A DNA stretch of 64,000 nucleotides from an uncultured SAR86 cluster bacterium (GTDB lineage: Bacteria > Pseudomonadota > Gammaproteobacteria > Magnimaribacterales > Magnimaribacteraceae), in contig CACBUE010000004.1 of the NCBI GenBank assembly GCA_902542325.1, forward strand, positions 1 to 64,000. The letters are read 5' to 3'. Position 1 is the first letter of the stretch. The number at the start of each line of letters is the position of its first letter. The notes under the pieces are model-generated. The model made no database searches. It was given only the letters and a program-made list of their open reading frames with translations, and had not been told where the DNA came from. Positions 8,127 through 17,210 of this stretch are shown in pieces. The position numbers were made by a program, and so were the translations under genes.

Positions 8127-9314
8127 TTAAAGTATAAGTCTTACATCTATTACATTTTCTATGCCTTTAAGAGAGGAAATAGATCTTTCATCCACTCCAT
8201 TCTCTATGTCTATCAGGTTGTATGCAATTTCGCCACGACTAACATTGGTCATCTCGGCTATATTTAAATTTAACTCCCCCAGAGCTGTTGCAATCTGCCC
8301 GATCATAGCAGGTACATTTTTATTAATTATGCTAATACGGTGTTCAGTAGTTCGTTTGAGTTGGACGTTGGGAAAATTAACAGAATTTTTAATATTTCCA
8401 GTTTCTAGGAAGTCTATCATTTGGTTTACAGCCATGACTGCACAATTCTCTTCGGCTTGAGCAGTGCTCGCTCCTATATGAGGAAGAAGAATCACATCTT
8501 TTTTTTCATTAGCTCTTTTGATTAATTCTGGGGTCGGGAAATCTGTAATAAAATTTCTTAGATTACCCTTGTCTAGAAATTCCAATACATCCGAAGTATT
8601 TACAACCTCATGCCTGGCGAAATTTAGTAAAGATAATTCTCCAGCATCTTTGAATAAATCCTTATTAATGATTCCTTTTGTGCTCGAAAGAGCAGGAATA
8701 TGAATAGAAATGTAATCACTGATTCTAAATAACTCTTCTATTGAACCTACAGGTTGAATTTGACTTGGGAGTTTCCATGCCGCCTCAACTGAAATAGCTG
8801 GGTCATAGCCAACAACATCCATTTCGAGAGAAACACCAATTCGAGCTACTTTAGAACCGATTGCTCCTAATCCTACTACTCCTAAAGTAGAACCAGCTAG
8901 TTCATTTCCTTTAAATTGTTTCTTGTTACTTTCTAAAAAAGGTTCAAGTTCGGCCATATCATTCATCTCAGTAAGTTTGTTAACAAAGTCTATGCTTGCA
9001 TATACATTTCTGGATGACAGCATTAGACCAGCTAGCACTAACTCCTTGACGGCATTCGCATTAGCCCCGGGGGTGTTAAAAACAACTATCCCCTCTTCAG
9101 TGCATTTTTCAATAGGAATATTATTCACTCCTGCTCCAGCTCTAGATATTGCCTTTAAATTTGAGGTTAGATCATCACTAGTCATTTTTGTGCTCCTAAC
9201 AAGCACTCCATCGGGAGCTTCAGAATTCTCTTCAAGAGAACAGGAAGTCCCCTCTAACTTTTCCAAACCTATCTTGGCAATGTTGCTTAATGGTTTCACT
9301 GAATATTTTTGCAT
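8127..9314 (-). CDS. serA: D-3-phosphoglycerate dehydrogenase
   Basis: First step of serine synthesis: oxidises 3-phosphoglycerate with NAD. I chose the ATG at 9314 (MQKYSVKPLSNI); an upstream ATG at 9353 would add 13 residues. About 395 residues. The NAD-binding motif GLGAIGSKVA is central, with catalytic Arg in NFARHE, and His in PHIGASTAQAEEN. A C-terminal ACT domain (about 320-395) suggests feedback control by serine. It is divergent from argF with a 89 bp gap. Confidence 0.93.
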   Translation of the reverse strand: MQKYSVKPLSNIAKIGLEKLEGTSCSLEENSEAPDGVLVRSTKMTSDDLTSNLKAISRAGAGVNNIPIEKCTEEGIVVFNTPGANANAVKELVLAGLMLSSRNVYASIDFVNKLTEMNDMAELEPFLESNKKQFKGNELAGSTLGVVGLGAIGSKVARIGVSLEMDVVGYDPAISVEAAWKLPSQIQPVGSIEELFRISDYISIHIPALSSTKGIINKDLFKDAGELSLLNFARHEVVNTSDVLEFLDKGNLRNFITDFPTPELIKRANEKKDVILLPHIGASTAQAEENCAVMAVNQMIDFLETGNIKNSVNFPNVQLKRTTEHRISIINKNVPAMIGQIATALGELNLNIAEMTNVSRGEIAYNLIDIENGVDERSISSLKGIENVIDVRLIL

Positions 9315-9356
9315 AATAGTTAGCTTTATTTTTAAGGCCGCGAAGCTTACCATTAA

Positions 9357-9385
9357 TTGCTTAAATGATCGATTATCTATATAGT
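9357..9385 (+). promoter_or_regulatory. Sigma-70 promoter of argF
   Basis: TTGCTT (9357-9362) and TATAGT (9380-9385) are separated by exactly 17 bp, 18 bp before the argF ATG at 9404. An upstream in-frame ATG at 9365 lies inside this promoter, which supports the later start. Confidence 0.6.
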
Positions 9386-9403
9386 CGCGCTCCTTTTAAC
9401 AAT

Positions 9404-10285
9404 ATGAATAAACATTTCCTAGACTTAAATAATTTTTCTAAAGACGATATCGATAGAATCTTAAGCAATTCTCTCGAAATAAAGTCCAAAGGGAAAAGTT
9501 TAAAAATTTTAGAGGGCAAATTTCTAAGTCTCGTATTTGAAAAATCTTCAACTAGAACTAGAGTTTCGTTTGAAGTTGGAATGGCACAACTTGGTGGCAG
9601 AGCATCTTTTCTTTCTGTGAATGATCTGCAAATGGGACGAGGTGAACCTATTGAGGACACATCGAAAGTTTTAAGTTCTATGGTAGATGGCATCGTACTC
9701 AGAACACTGGAACATAAAACGCAGATAAAGTTTGCTGAAAATTCATCTGTTCCAATAATTAATGGCTTGAGTGACAGATCCCATCCATGTCAATTACTGG
9801 CGGATTTACTCACTTTTCGTGAAGAGAAAGGATCAATAGAAGGGAAAAAAGTTACATGGTGTGGGGATTTCAATAATGTTTGCTTTAGTTATGCTCAGGC
9901 CGCTGAGTTATTAAATTTCGAACTTATTATTGCCTGCCCTAAAGAATTTTATCCTGAGGATATGAAAAACTATAAAAATGTGTCCTTTACTCAATCTATA
10001 TCTAAGGCCGTAGAAGCCAGTGACTTGGTCTCTACAGATGTCTGGGTATCAATGGGAGATGAAAGAGAGGCAGATGAAAGACAAAAATTATTTTCTGACT
10101 ACCAAGTTAATCAAGAGATTCTCGATCAGGCCAAATCAGATGTTGTTTTTCTGCATTGCCTTCCTGCTATGAGAGGTCAAGAAATTTCTCATAACTTACT
10201 AGAAGATCCTAGGAGTTATGTGTGGAAGCAAGCAGAAAATAGACTTCATGCTCAAAAGGGTCTTCTGATTGAGCTTTTAAATTAA
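9404..10285 (+). CDS. argF: Ornithine carbamoyltransferase
   Basis: Makes citrulline from ornithine and carbamoyl phosphate in arginine synthesis. About 293 residues from the chosen ATG. The carbamoyl phosphate motif STRTR is near residue 50. SHPCQLLAD and FLHCLPAMRGQE, the last with the ornithine-site Cys, are intact. The HCLP motif distinguishes it from aspartate carbamoyltransferase. Its stop abuts the glpK stop on the other strand, so there is no room for a terminator. Confidence 0.94.
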   Translation: MNKHFLDLNNFSKDDIDRILSNSLEIKSKGKSLKILEGKFLSLVFEKSSTRTRVSFEVGMAQLGGRASFLSVNDLQMGRGEPIEDTSKVLSSMVDGIVLRTLEHKTQIKFAENSSVPIINGLSDRSHPCQLLADLLTFREEKGSIEGKKVTWCGDFNNVCFSYAQAAELLNFELIIACPKEFYPEDMKNYKNVSFTQSISKAVEASDLVSTDVWVSMGDEREADERQKLFSDYQVNQEILDQAKSDVVFLHCLPAMRGQEISHNLLEDPRSYVWKQAENRLHAQKGLLIELLN

Positions 10286-11743
10286 TTACTTAACTAAGAT
10301 CTTTTTAACTGCGTCCTTCCACTCTTGATATCTGTCCTCATCTGCATTGGGTAAAAAGACCTTATCTATAACCTTTCTTTCTTTTAAGGAACTCAAATCT
10401 TCAAATAGTTCTGCTTTTAATCCTGCTAGAAAAGCTGCTCCTAAAGAAGTTGTTTCAATAGTTACTGGGCGAGATACTTCTACCTGAAGAGTATTTGCAA
10501 GTTGCTGACAAAACCAATTATTATTAACCATTCCTCCGTCAATCATTAATTTTTTAAAAGTTGCATTATCTTTTTTCATAGCCTCAACTAAATCTTTTGA
10601 CTGGAAAGCAACTGACTCAAGTGTAGCTTTCGTAATATCTTCTTTACTTGTATCTCTAGTTATTCCGAATATGGCTCCTCTTGCTTCAGCATCCCAATAA
10701 GGAGCGCCTAAACCAGTCAGGGCCGGAATTACGAGTACTTTAGAATCTAAAGAGGCCTTTTTCGACATCGCTTCAGTTTCGATGGAGTCTTCAAAAAAAT
10801 TCAATCCATCTCTCAACCACTGAATTGCTGAACCAGCAACAAATATGCTGCCTTCTAAAGCATATGTTGTTTTGCCATCAATTCGATAACCTATGGTTGA
10901 AAGCAATTTGTTCTCAGAATATAAAATCTCTTCTCCTGAATTTACCATCATGAAACAACCAGTACCGTAAGTGCTTTTAACATCCCCGGGATCGAAACAA
11001 CATTGGCCAATTAATGCGGCTTGTTGATCTCCAGCTACTCCGCCTATGCTCACCTCACCTCCAAGCACTTCAGTCATTCCGTAATCTGACACGTTGTCAC
11101 AAACTTCCGGAAGTATTCGTTTAGGAATCTCAAAGATATCCAATAATTCATCATCCCATTGTAGTTCTGCTATATTGAACAACATAGTTCTTGAGGCATT
11201 AGTGATATCTGTCTTATGACACCTACCTTCCGTCAATTTCCAAATTAAAAAGGTGTCTACTGTTCCAAATAACAAGTCTCCATTTAATGCGAGTTCCTTT
11301 GCACCTTCGACATTATTTAAGAGCCAATGAATTTTCGTTGCCGAGAAATAAGGGTCGATAGTAAGCCCTGTACTTTTTTGAATAATATTCTCGTACAAAC
11401 CTAATTCATGGCAGAATTCTGATGTTCTTCTATCTTGCCAAACAATAGCATTATGAATTGGATTGCCTGTTTTTTTATTCCAAATTAATGTTGTTTCCCT
11501 TTGGTTGGTTATGCCTATGGAAGCTATTTCGGAACTCGTTATTCCGCTTTCCTTTACTAATTTCTGCAAAGTAGATAAAACAGATTGCCAAATGTCTTCA
11601 GGATTGTGTTCTACCCACCCATCTTTAGGAAAGAATTGATTGAATTCTTGTTGGGCAGAACAAATAAAATTTCCCTCCTTATCATACAAAATTGATCTTG
11701 TGCTTGTGGTTCCTTGGTCAATAGAAATAATTTTTTCTTTCAT
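10286..11743 (-). CDS. glpK: Glycerol kinase
   Basis: Phosphorylates glycerol to glycerol 3-phosphate. 485 residues. FGGY-family signatures are present: SIDQGTTSTRSILYD at the N-terminus, NQRETT and WQDRRT in the glycerol site, and TYGTGCFMM for phosphate binding. No glpF or glpD is nearby. The gene is divergent from nrdA and shares a 193 bp control region with it. A glycerophosphodiesterase gene lies about 4 kb away, so glycerol from phospholipid headgroups could feed in here (inference). Confidence 0.95.
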   Translation of the reverse strand: MKEKIISIDQGTTSTRSILYDKEGNFICSAQQEFNQFFPKDGWVEHNPEDIWQSVLSTLQKLVKESGITSSEIASIGITNQRETTLIWNKKTGNPIHNAIVWQDRRTSEFCHELGLYENIIQKSTGLTIDPYFSATKIHWLLNNVEGAKELALNGDLLFGTVDTFLIWKLTEGRCHKTDITNASRTMLFNIAELQWDDELLDIFEIPKRILPEVCDNVSDYGMTEVLGGEVSIGGVAGDQQAALIGQCCFDPGDVKSTYGTGCFMMVNSGEEILYSENKLLSTIGYRIDGKTTYALEGSIFVAGSAIQWLRDGLNFFEDSIETEAMSKKASLDSKVLVIPALTGLGAPYWDAEARGAIFGITRDTSKEDITKATLESVAFQSKDLVEAMKKDNATFKKLMIDGGMVNNNWFCQQLANTLQVEVSRPVTIETTSLGAAFLAGLKAELFEDLSSLKERKVIDKVFLPNADEDRYQEWKDAVKKILVK

Positions 11744-11788
11744 GAAGTCTCCCTAAACGCAGTATACAAAAAATAACTTACTAAATAG

Positions 11789-11797
11789 TTATCCACA
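11789..11797 (+). promoter_or_regulatory. DnaA box upstream of nrdA
   Basis: A perfect TTATCCACA about 140 bp before the nrdA start. DnaA boxes regulate nrdAB in E. coli, so a similar link of dNTP supply to initiation is plausible here. Confidence 0.55.
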
Positions 11798-11847
11798 GCA
11801 AATTAACAGAAAATTTATGTGCTTATAGTATTGTGTTTTTTGTGAAA

Positions 11848-11895
11848 ACACAGTATCTTGTGTCTATAGTCAAAAGTAGACACAATATATAGGGA
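11848..11895 (+). promoter_or_regulatory. Tandem NrdR boxes of nrdAB
   Basis: Box 1 (11848-11863) reads ACAC-AGTATCTT-GTGT, a symmetric match to the NrdR consensus ACACWATATATWGTGT. Box 2 (11880-11895) reads ACACAATATATAGGGA, strong in its left half. The boxes start 32 bp apart, three helical turns, which is the known NrdR arrangement. A weak -35/-10 pair (TTGTGT at 11831, TATCTT at 11854) overlaps box 1, consistent with repression. nrdR itself is not in the window. Confidence 0.75.
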
Positions 11896-11936
11896 TATTA
11901 GGAAAAGAAGAAGAATACATAAATAGAAGGAAAAAG

Positions 11937-14804
11937 ATGGAATCATCTACACAAATTCAAGAGAAAGACAAAAAAAACAAGCAAGAAGTGCAAAAAGAAG
12001 TAAAACCAGCCATTGCACCAGGGCAAATGCGAGTCATAAAAAGAAACGGTTCAGTGGTTTCTTACGATGCAGAAAAGATAGCCATTGCCATTACGAAAGC
12101 CTTTTTGGCTGTTGAGGGAGGAGCCGCAGCGGCCTCGACAAGGATACATAACGAGGTTAATGAACTGGCAAATGCTGTCACTAAAACATTCAATCGGAGA
12201 ATGCCTTCGGGAGGCACTCTGCATATAGAAGAGATTCAAGATCAAGTGGAACTGGAATTAATGAGGTCGGGAGAACAGAAGGTAGCCAGATCCTACGTCC
12301 TATATAGAGAAGAAAGAAAACAGCTCAGACAGAAGGAGGCTCCACAAAAGGAAGAAAAAGAGGGTATAAATTTTACTCTTGAAAATGGAGATGAAGATAC
12401 TCTTGATATAAAGCATCTTGAGATCATGGTTGCAGAAGCTTGTGAAGGACTAGAAGGAACTAATGCTCAGAACATAATAGATGAAGCAAACAAAAATCTA
12501 TATGACGGAGTGACAGAAGAAGATGCAAGAACTTCTTTAGTGATGACTTCACGAACACTGGTAGAACAAGAACCAAACTACACATATGTAACGGCAAGAA
12601 TATTACTCGATAATATTAGAGCCGAGGCGCTAAGCTATCTGGGGATGCAGAAGCAAGCAACGCAAAAAGAAATGAAGAGCCTCTATCCTCAAGCCTTGAG
12701 AAATTTCTTAGCAAAAGGAGTAGAAAACGAAATACTCAATCCAGAATTGCTTGAAATGAATATAGAGAAACTAGGAGAGGCCATCAACGCGACACGAGAT
12801 ACTAACTTCACTTATTTAGGCCTTCAAACACTCTATGATAGATATTTCATTCATGACACTGAGGTAAGGTATGAATTACCTCAGGTATTTTTTATGAGGG
12901 TGTCCATGGGTCTAGCCCTCAGGGAAGAAAAAAGAGAAGAGAGAGCTATAGAATTTTATAATCTTTTATCTAGTTTTGATTATATGAGCTCTACCCCTAC
13001 TCTATTTAATTCAGGTACTAAGCACTCACAACTGTCTTCATGTTATCTAACAACAGTTCCAGATGATCTCCATGGTATTTATGGAGCAATCCAAGATAAC
13101 GCGATGCTTTCAAAGTGGGCAGGAGGACTAGGAAATGACTGGACACCAGTGAGAGGGCTAGGGTCACAAATAAAAGGGACAAATGGAAAATCACAAGGAG
13201 TAGTTCCATTCCTAAAAGTTGTCAACGACACAGCGGTTGCAGTCAATCAAGGAGGCAAGAGGAAAGGAGCTGTTTGTTCTTACTTGGAAACATGGCACGT
13301 TGACATAGAAGAGTTTGTTGAGCTAAGAAAAAATACGGGAGATGATAGAAGAAGAACTCATGATATGAATACTGCTAATTGGGTTCCCGATTTATTCCTC
13401 AAAAGAGTGTCTGAAGACAAAAAGTGGACATTATTTACACCGAGCGATACTCCTGATCTTCATGATCTTTATGGTATGGACTTTGAAAAAAGATACGAAG
13501 AATATGAAGCACAAACACAAACTGGAGAAATTGAGTTCTTCAAAGAAGTAGAAGCAAAAGAACTTTGGAAAAAAATGCTTTCCATGGTGTTTGAAACAGG
13601 ACATCCATGGATAACTTTCAAGGATGTTTGTAACTTAAGATCTCCTCAACAGCATACTGGAGTTGTTCACTCTTCTAATCTCTGCACTGAAATAACTCTT
13701 AACACAAGTCAAGACGAAATAGCTGTGTGCAATTTAGGGTCAGTAAATCTAACTCATCACATAAAAGACGGAAAGATGGATGAGGAGAAGCTAGAAAAAA
13801 CAATCAATACAGCGATAAGAATGTTAGATAATGTCATCGATATCAACTTTTATGCTGTAAAGGCAGCAGAAACTTCCAACATGAAACATAGACCTATCGG
13901 CCTTGGGATAATGGGTTTCCATGATGCTCTCTATATGTTGCAAACACCTTATGCTTCACAAGAGGCAGTTGATTTTGCGGATAGATCTATGGAAATGGTA
14001 AGTTACTACGCCATAAAAGCTTCAAGTGATCTGGCAAAAGAAAGAGGCGCGTATCAGTCATATGAAGGTTCTCTATGGAGCAAAGGCATCCTACCTATAG
14101 ATTCAATAAAGCTTCTTAAAGAAAGTAGAGGTGATGACTATCTAGACATGGACGAGAGCTCAACGATGGACTGGGATAGTCTAAGAGAAACTGTAAAAAA
14201 ACAAGGAATAAGAAATTCTAATGTTATGGCCATAGCCCCAACCGCAACAATTGCTAATATTACCGGGGTTTCACAATCAATAGAGCCCACCTATCAAAAC
14301 TTATATGTTAAATCCAATCTATCCGGGGAATTTACGGTTACCAATATTCCTATGGTTGATAACCTCAAGGAATTGGGTCTTTGGGATTCAGTAATGATAA
14401 ATGATCTCAAGTATTATGATGGTAGCGTAAAAGGAATATCGAGGATCCCCGACAGTGTAAAAGAACTCTATGCTACAGCATTTGATATTGAACCCAGATG
14501 GTTAATTGATGCTGCAAGCAGGAGACAAAAATGGATAGATCAAAGTCAGTCTTTGAATCTATATATTGATGAACCGAATGGTAAGAAATTAGATATCATG
14601 TATCGAATGGCCTGGTTAAGAGGTCTAAAAACAACCTATTATTTGCGTTCTAGGTCAGCAACAACAACAGAAAAATCAACTATATCAACAGGTGAGCTAA
14701 ACGCGGTTTCGGCAACTGCTCAGCCTGAACAACAACTACAAACTAATACGACTGCGCCATCAGCATGTTCAGTGCTTGATCCTGACTGCGATGCATGTCA
14801 ATAA
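11937..14804 (+). CDS. nrdA: Class Ia ribonucleotide reductase, large subunit
   Basis: Reduces ribonucleoside diphosphates to deoxy forms. 955 residues, close to Pseudomonas NrdA. The N-terminus has one clear ATP-cone (about residues 30-120, [16 protein letters not shown]) and a second cone-like segment (about 145-235), giving dATP feedback sites. The catalytic core has SSCYL, NLCTEI and CNLGS, which carry the redox and radical cysteines. The C-terminus ends CDACQ, the shuttle cysteine pair. Start: ATG with an AAGGAAAAAG ribosome site. nrdB follows 16 bp later. Confidence 0.97.
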   Translation: MESSTQIQEKDKKNKQEVQKEVKPAIAPGQMRVIKRNGSVVSYDAEKIAIAITKAFLAVEGGAAAASTRIHNEVNELANAVTKTFNRRMPSGGTLHIEEIQDQVELELMRSGEQKVARSYVLYREERKQLRQKEAPQKEEKEGINFTLENGDEDTLDIKHLEIMVAEACEGLEGTNAQNIIDEANKNLYDGVTEEDARTSLVMTSRTLVEQEPNYTYVTARILLDNIRAEALSYLGMQKQATQKEMKSLYPQALRNFLAKGVENEILNPELLEMNIEKLGEAINATRDTNFTYLGLQTLYDRYFIHDTEVRYELPQVFFMRVSMGLALREEKREERAIEFYNLLSSFDYMSSTPTLFNSGTKHSQLSSCYLTTVPDDLHGIYGAIQDNAMLSKWAGGLGNDWTPVRGLGSQIKGTNGKSQGVVPFLKVVNDTAVAVNQGGKRKGAVCSYLETWHVDIEEFVELRKNTGDDRRRTHDMNTANWVPDLFLKRVSEDKKWTLFTPSDTPDLHDLYGMDFEKRYEEYEAQTQTGEIEFFKEVEAKELWKKMLSMVFETGHPWITFKDVCNLRSPQQHTGVVHSSNLCTEITLNTSQDEIAVCNLGSVNLTHHIKDGKMDEEKLEKTINTAIRMLDNVIDINFYAVKAAETSNMKHRPIGLGIMGFHDALYMLQTPYASQEAVDFADRSMEMVSYYAIKASSDLAKERGAYQSYEGSLWSKGILPIDSIKLLKESRGDDYLDMDESSTMDWDSLRETVKKQGIRNSNVMAIAPTATIANITGVSQSIEPTYQNLYVKSNLSGEFTVTNIPMVDNLKELGLWDSVMINDLKYYDGSVKGISRIPDSVKELYATAFDIEPRWLIDAASRRQKWIDQSQSLNLYIDEPNGKKLDIMYRMAWLRGLKTTYYLRSRSATTTEKSTISTGELNAVSATAQPEQQLQTNTTAPSACSVLDPDCDACQ

Positions 14805-14820
14805 AAATAAGGAGAAAAGA

Positions 14821-16056
14821 ATGTTAAATTGGGACGATTACAAAGCACCTGAAGAAACCAAAAAATCTCAACCTGTGCTTAAAGAAGAACCATCTTTAGA
14901 GCAAACCAATCCTGAAGTAATTCATGAATCTATGGAAGAACATATTCCAGCAGAGCCAGGTATTAGAGCGAAACAAGCTAAAGAATCTCTTGAATTATTA
15001 GATACAAAAGAAGGAGAAGAAGAGTTAGAAGGTCTTGCAGGAAGAGTTCAAGTGGACGACAAGGCTATGATAAATTGCAGGGCTGATTTAAATCAATTGG
15101 TGCCTTTTAAGTATGATTGGGCTTGGCAAAAATATCTTGATGGCAGTGCCAACCACTGGATGCCGCAAGAAGTAAACATGACTGCTGATATAGCTCTTTG
15201 GAAGTCCAATGAAGGGTTAACTGAAGATGAAAGGACTATAGTTATGAGAAACCTTGGGTTCTTTTCTACGGCAGATTCCCTGGTTGCTAATAACTTAGTG
15301 CTCGCGATATATCGTCTAATAACAAATCCTGAGTGTAGACAATATATATTGAGACAAAGCTTTGAAGAGGCCATACATACTCATGCATACCAATATTGTA
15401 TTGAGTCTCTAGGGATGGATGAAGGAGAGATATTCAATATGTATAGAGAAATACCAAGCGTTGCGAAAAAAGCTTCTTGGGGCCTTAAATACACAAAAGA
15501 AATATCTACTCCAGGTTTTGTAACAGGAACAGAGGAAACCGATAAGTTATTATTAAAAAATCTAATTGCATTCTATTGCGTCTTAGAGGGCATATTCTTT
15601 TATTGTGGATTCACGCAAATACTATCAATGGGTAGAAGAAATAAAATGACTGGAACTGCTGAGCAATTCCAATATATCTTAAGAGATGAATCTATGCATT
15701 TGAACTTTGGTATCGATATGATTAACCAAATAAAATTAGAGAATCCTCATTTATGGGATGAGCAGATGCGAAAAGAAGCAGCACAAATGATATTAGAAGG
15801 TGCAGAATTAGAGATACAGTATGCAAGGGATACTATGCCAAGAGGTATTCTTGGTATGAATGCAGGCATGATGGAAGAGTATCTTCAGTTCATAGCTAAT
15901 AGAAGACTTGTACAAATAGGTTTAGAAGAAGAGTTCGAAGGTGCAACTAATCCTTTTCCTTGGATGTCCGAAATCATGGACCTAAGAAAAGAGAAGAACT
16001 TCTTTGAAACAAGAGTAATCGAGTATCAAACTGGTGGCGCTCTAAGCTGGGACTAA
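14821..16056 (+). CDS. nrdB: Class Ia ribonucleotide reductase, small subunit
   Basis: Carries the di-iron centre and tyrosyl radical used by NrdA. The start is the ATG at 14821 after AGGAG; an upstream ATG at 14776 overlaps nrdA and lacks support. 411 residues with about 60 extra acidic residues at the N-terminus. The ligand motifs EEAIHTHAY and DESMHLNF are present. The Tyr in EAIHTHAY aligns with E. coli Tyr122, so a tyrosyl-radical class Ia enzyme is expected. Confidence 0.96.
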   Translation: MLNWDDYKAPEETKKSQPVLKEEPSLEQTNPEVIHESMEEHIPAEPGIRAKQAKESLELLDTKEGEEELEGLAGRVQVDDKAMINCRADLNQLVPFKYDWAWQKYLDGSANHWMPQEVNMTADIALWKSNEGLTEDERTIVMRNLGFFSTADSLVANNLVLAIYRLITNPECRQYILRQSFEEAIHTHAYQYCIESLGMDEGEIFNMYREIPSVAKKASWGLKYTKEISTPGFVTGTEETDKLLLKNLIAFYCVLEGIFFYCGFTQILSMGRRNKMTGTAEQFQYILRDESMHLNFGIDMINQIKLENPHLWDEQMRKEAAQMILEGAELEIQYARDTMPRGILGMNAGMMEEYLQFIANRRLVQIGLEEEFEGATNPFPWMSEIMDLRKEKNFFETRVIEYQTGGALSWD

Positions 16057-16790
16057 AGACAAAGATAATTGCTCATAGAGGTGCATCAGAAGATGCACCC
16101 GAAAACTCCATTTCGGCTTTTAAAGAGGCCTTCAAGCAGCAAGCTGATGGAATAGAACTAGATGTAAGACTAACTGCTGATAAGCGCATTGTTTGTTTCC
16201 ATGATAAATCGGCTATGCGCACAACCGGCTTCGATAAAAACATAGATGAAGCTACTTTTATGGAACTTCGGTCCTTAGATTGTTCTTACGGTTTTGAAAA
16301 GGTTTGGAAAACCGAAAAAATACCTGAAATCAAAGAAGTTTTTTCGATCCTTCCTCACAATAAAGATATATTTATAGAAGTAAAAACTAAGGAGGTTATT
16401 GTCCCCTACCTACTTCAAGAAATAGAAAGTCAGAAAGTAGCTTTAGACCAAATAACTGTCATAAGTTTTTATCCTGAGGTTATACGACGCATTAAAGAAC
16501 ATAATGTAAATATTAAATGTAATCTATTAATAGCTTTTGATTACGAAAATATTAAGACGAATAAGATAGAGGAAATTATTAAATCAATCGGAGCGGACGG
16601 TCTTGGAGCTCAAAATCATAAAAGATTTAATAATGAACTTATTCAAATGCTAAGGAATTTTAATAAATCCGTTCATGTCTGGACAGTTAACTCAGCAGAT
16701 GACGCAGAAGATTATTTTAAAAAGGGTGTAGACTCTATCACTACGAATAGACCTTATTTTTTGAGAAATCACTTAAAAAAGATGAAATAA
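16047..16790 (+). CDS. Glycerophosphodiester phosphodiesterase, non-standard start
   Basis: Hydrolyses glycerophosphodiesters to glycerol 3-phosphate and an alcohol. The full catalytic N-terminus is encoded: [24 protein letters not shown] and VCFHD. It lies upstream of the first ATG (16215), which would remove it. Between the in-frame stop at 16005 and the HRG motif there is no ATG, GTG or TTG. I placed the start at CTG 16047, which gives [12 protein letters not shown] and overlaps nrdB by 10 bp; ATA 16065 or ATT 16068 are other options. C-terminal motifs ([14 protein letters not shown]) fit the family. It could be translated by coupling from nrdB. Confidence 0.8.
   Translation: MGLKTKIIAHRGASEDAPENSISAFKEAFKQQADGIELDVRLTADKRIVCFHDKSAMRTTGFDKNIDEATFMELRSLDCSYGFEKVWKTEKIPEIKEVFSILPHNKDIFIEVKTKEVIVPYLLQEIESQKVALDQITVISFYPEVIRRIKEHNVNIKCNLLIAFDYENIKTNKIEEIIKSIGADGLGAQNHKRFNNELIQMLRNFNKSVHVWTVNSADDAEDYFKKGVDSITTNRPYFLRNHLKKMK
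16080..16099 (+). repeat. Perfect inverted repeat at the glycerophosphodiesterase start
   Basis: GGTGCATC-AGAA-GATGCACC has an 8 bp perfect stem and a 4 nt loop. It lies 24 bp after the nrdB stop, inside the codons for the HRG motif of the next gene. There is no U-tract, so it is not a classical terminator. It could stabilise the nrdAB message end or affect initiation of the next gene. Confidence 0.6.
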
Positions 16791-16806
16791 TAAAGATGGA
16801 TATTAT

Positions 16807-17184
16807 ATGAAAGATCATGACTTAAACTTTTTAGAACTTGTGCAATCGTCCCTGAAGAATGTTGAAGAATGCGATATTTATGAGGTTAATGCGATGTTAG
16901 AAGAAAATAGAGAATTCTATTTAATCGATGTAAGAGAGGACAGAGAGTGGGTACAAGGATTCATTACAGGTGCAACACATCTTGGCAAAGGGATCATTGA
17001 AAGAGACATCAGTAGCGTTGTAACGGAAAAAGATGAGCTTATAGTTTTGTATTGCCAGGGAGGGTTTAGATCAGCCTTAGCTGGTGAAAACATAAAGAAA
17101 ATGGGATACAAAAACGTTAAGTCAATGTCAGGTGGCTTTAGCGAATGGGTAAATAATAACTTTGCTATTGATAAGCCTCAGTAA
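16807..17184 (+). CDS. Rhodanese-like domain protein
   Basis: Single-domain sulfurtransferase. 125 residues, cytoplasmic (no signal). It has the rhodanese entry motif LIDVREDREW, then the active-site loop YCQGGFRS with the catalytic Cys, and the closing SMSGGFSEWVN. The physiological sulfur acceptor cannot be told from sequence. It sits 16 bp after the phosphodiesterase gene and 26 bp before the carboxyltransferase-like gene on the same strand. Confidence 0.9.
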   Translation: MKDHDLNFLELVQSSLKNVEECDIYEVNAMLEENREFYLIDVREDREWVQGFITGATHLGKGIIERDISSVVTEKDELIVLYCQGGFRSALAGENIKKMGYKNVKSMSGGFSEWVNNNFAIDKPQ

Positions 17185-17210
17185 AAGATAAAATATAACG
17201 TACGCGCAAT

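Noticed and set aside
9365-9403. argF start at the upstream ATG
   Set aside because: It falls inside a well-spaced promoter and adds residues not found in the family.
16215-16790. Glycerophosphodiesterase starting at the first ATG
   Set aside because: It would remove the HRG, ELD and HD catalytic motifs that are encoded in frame upstream.
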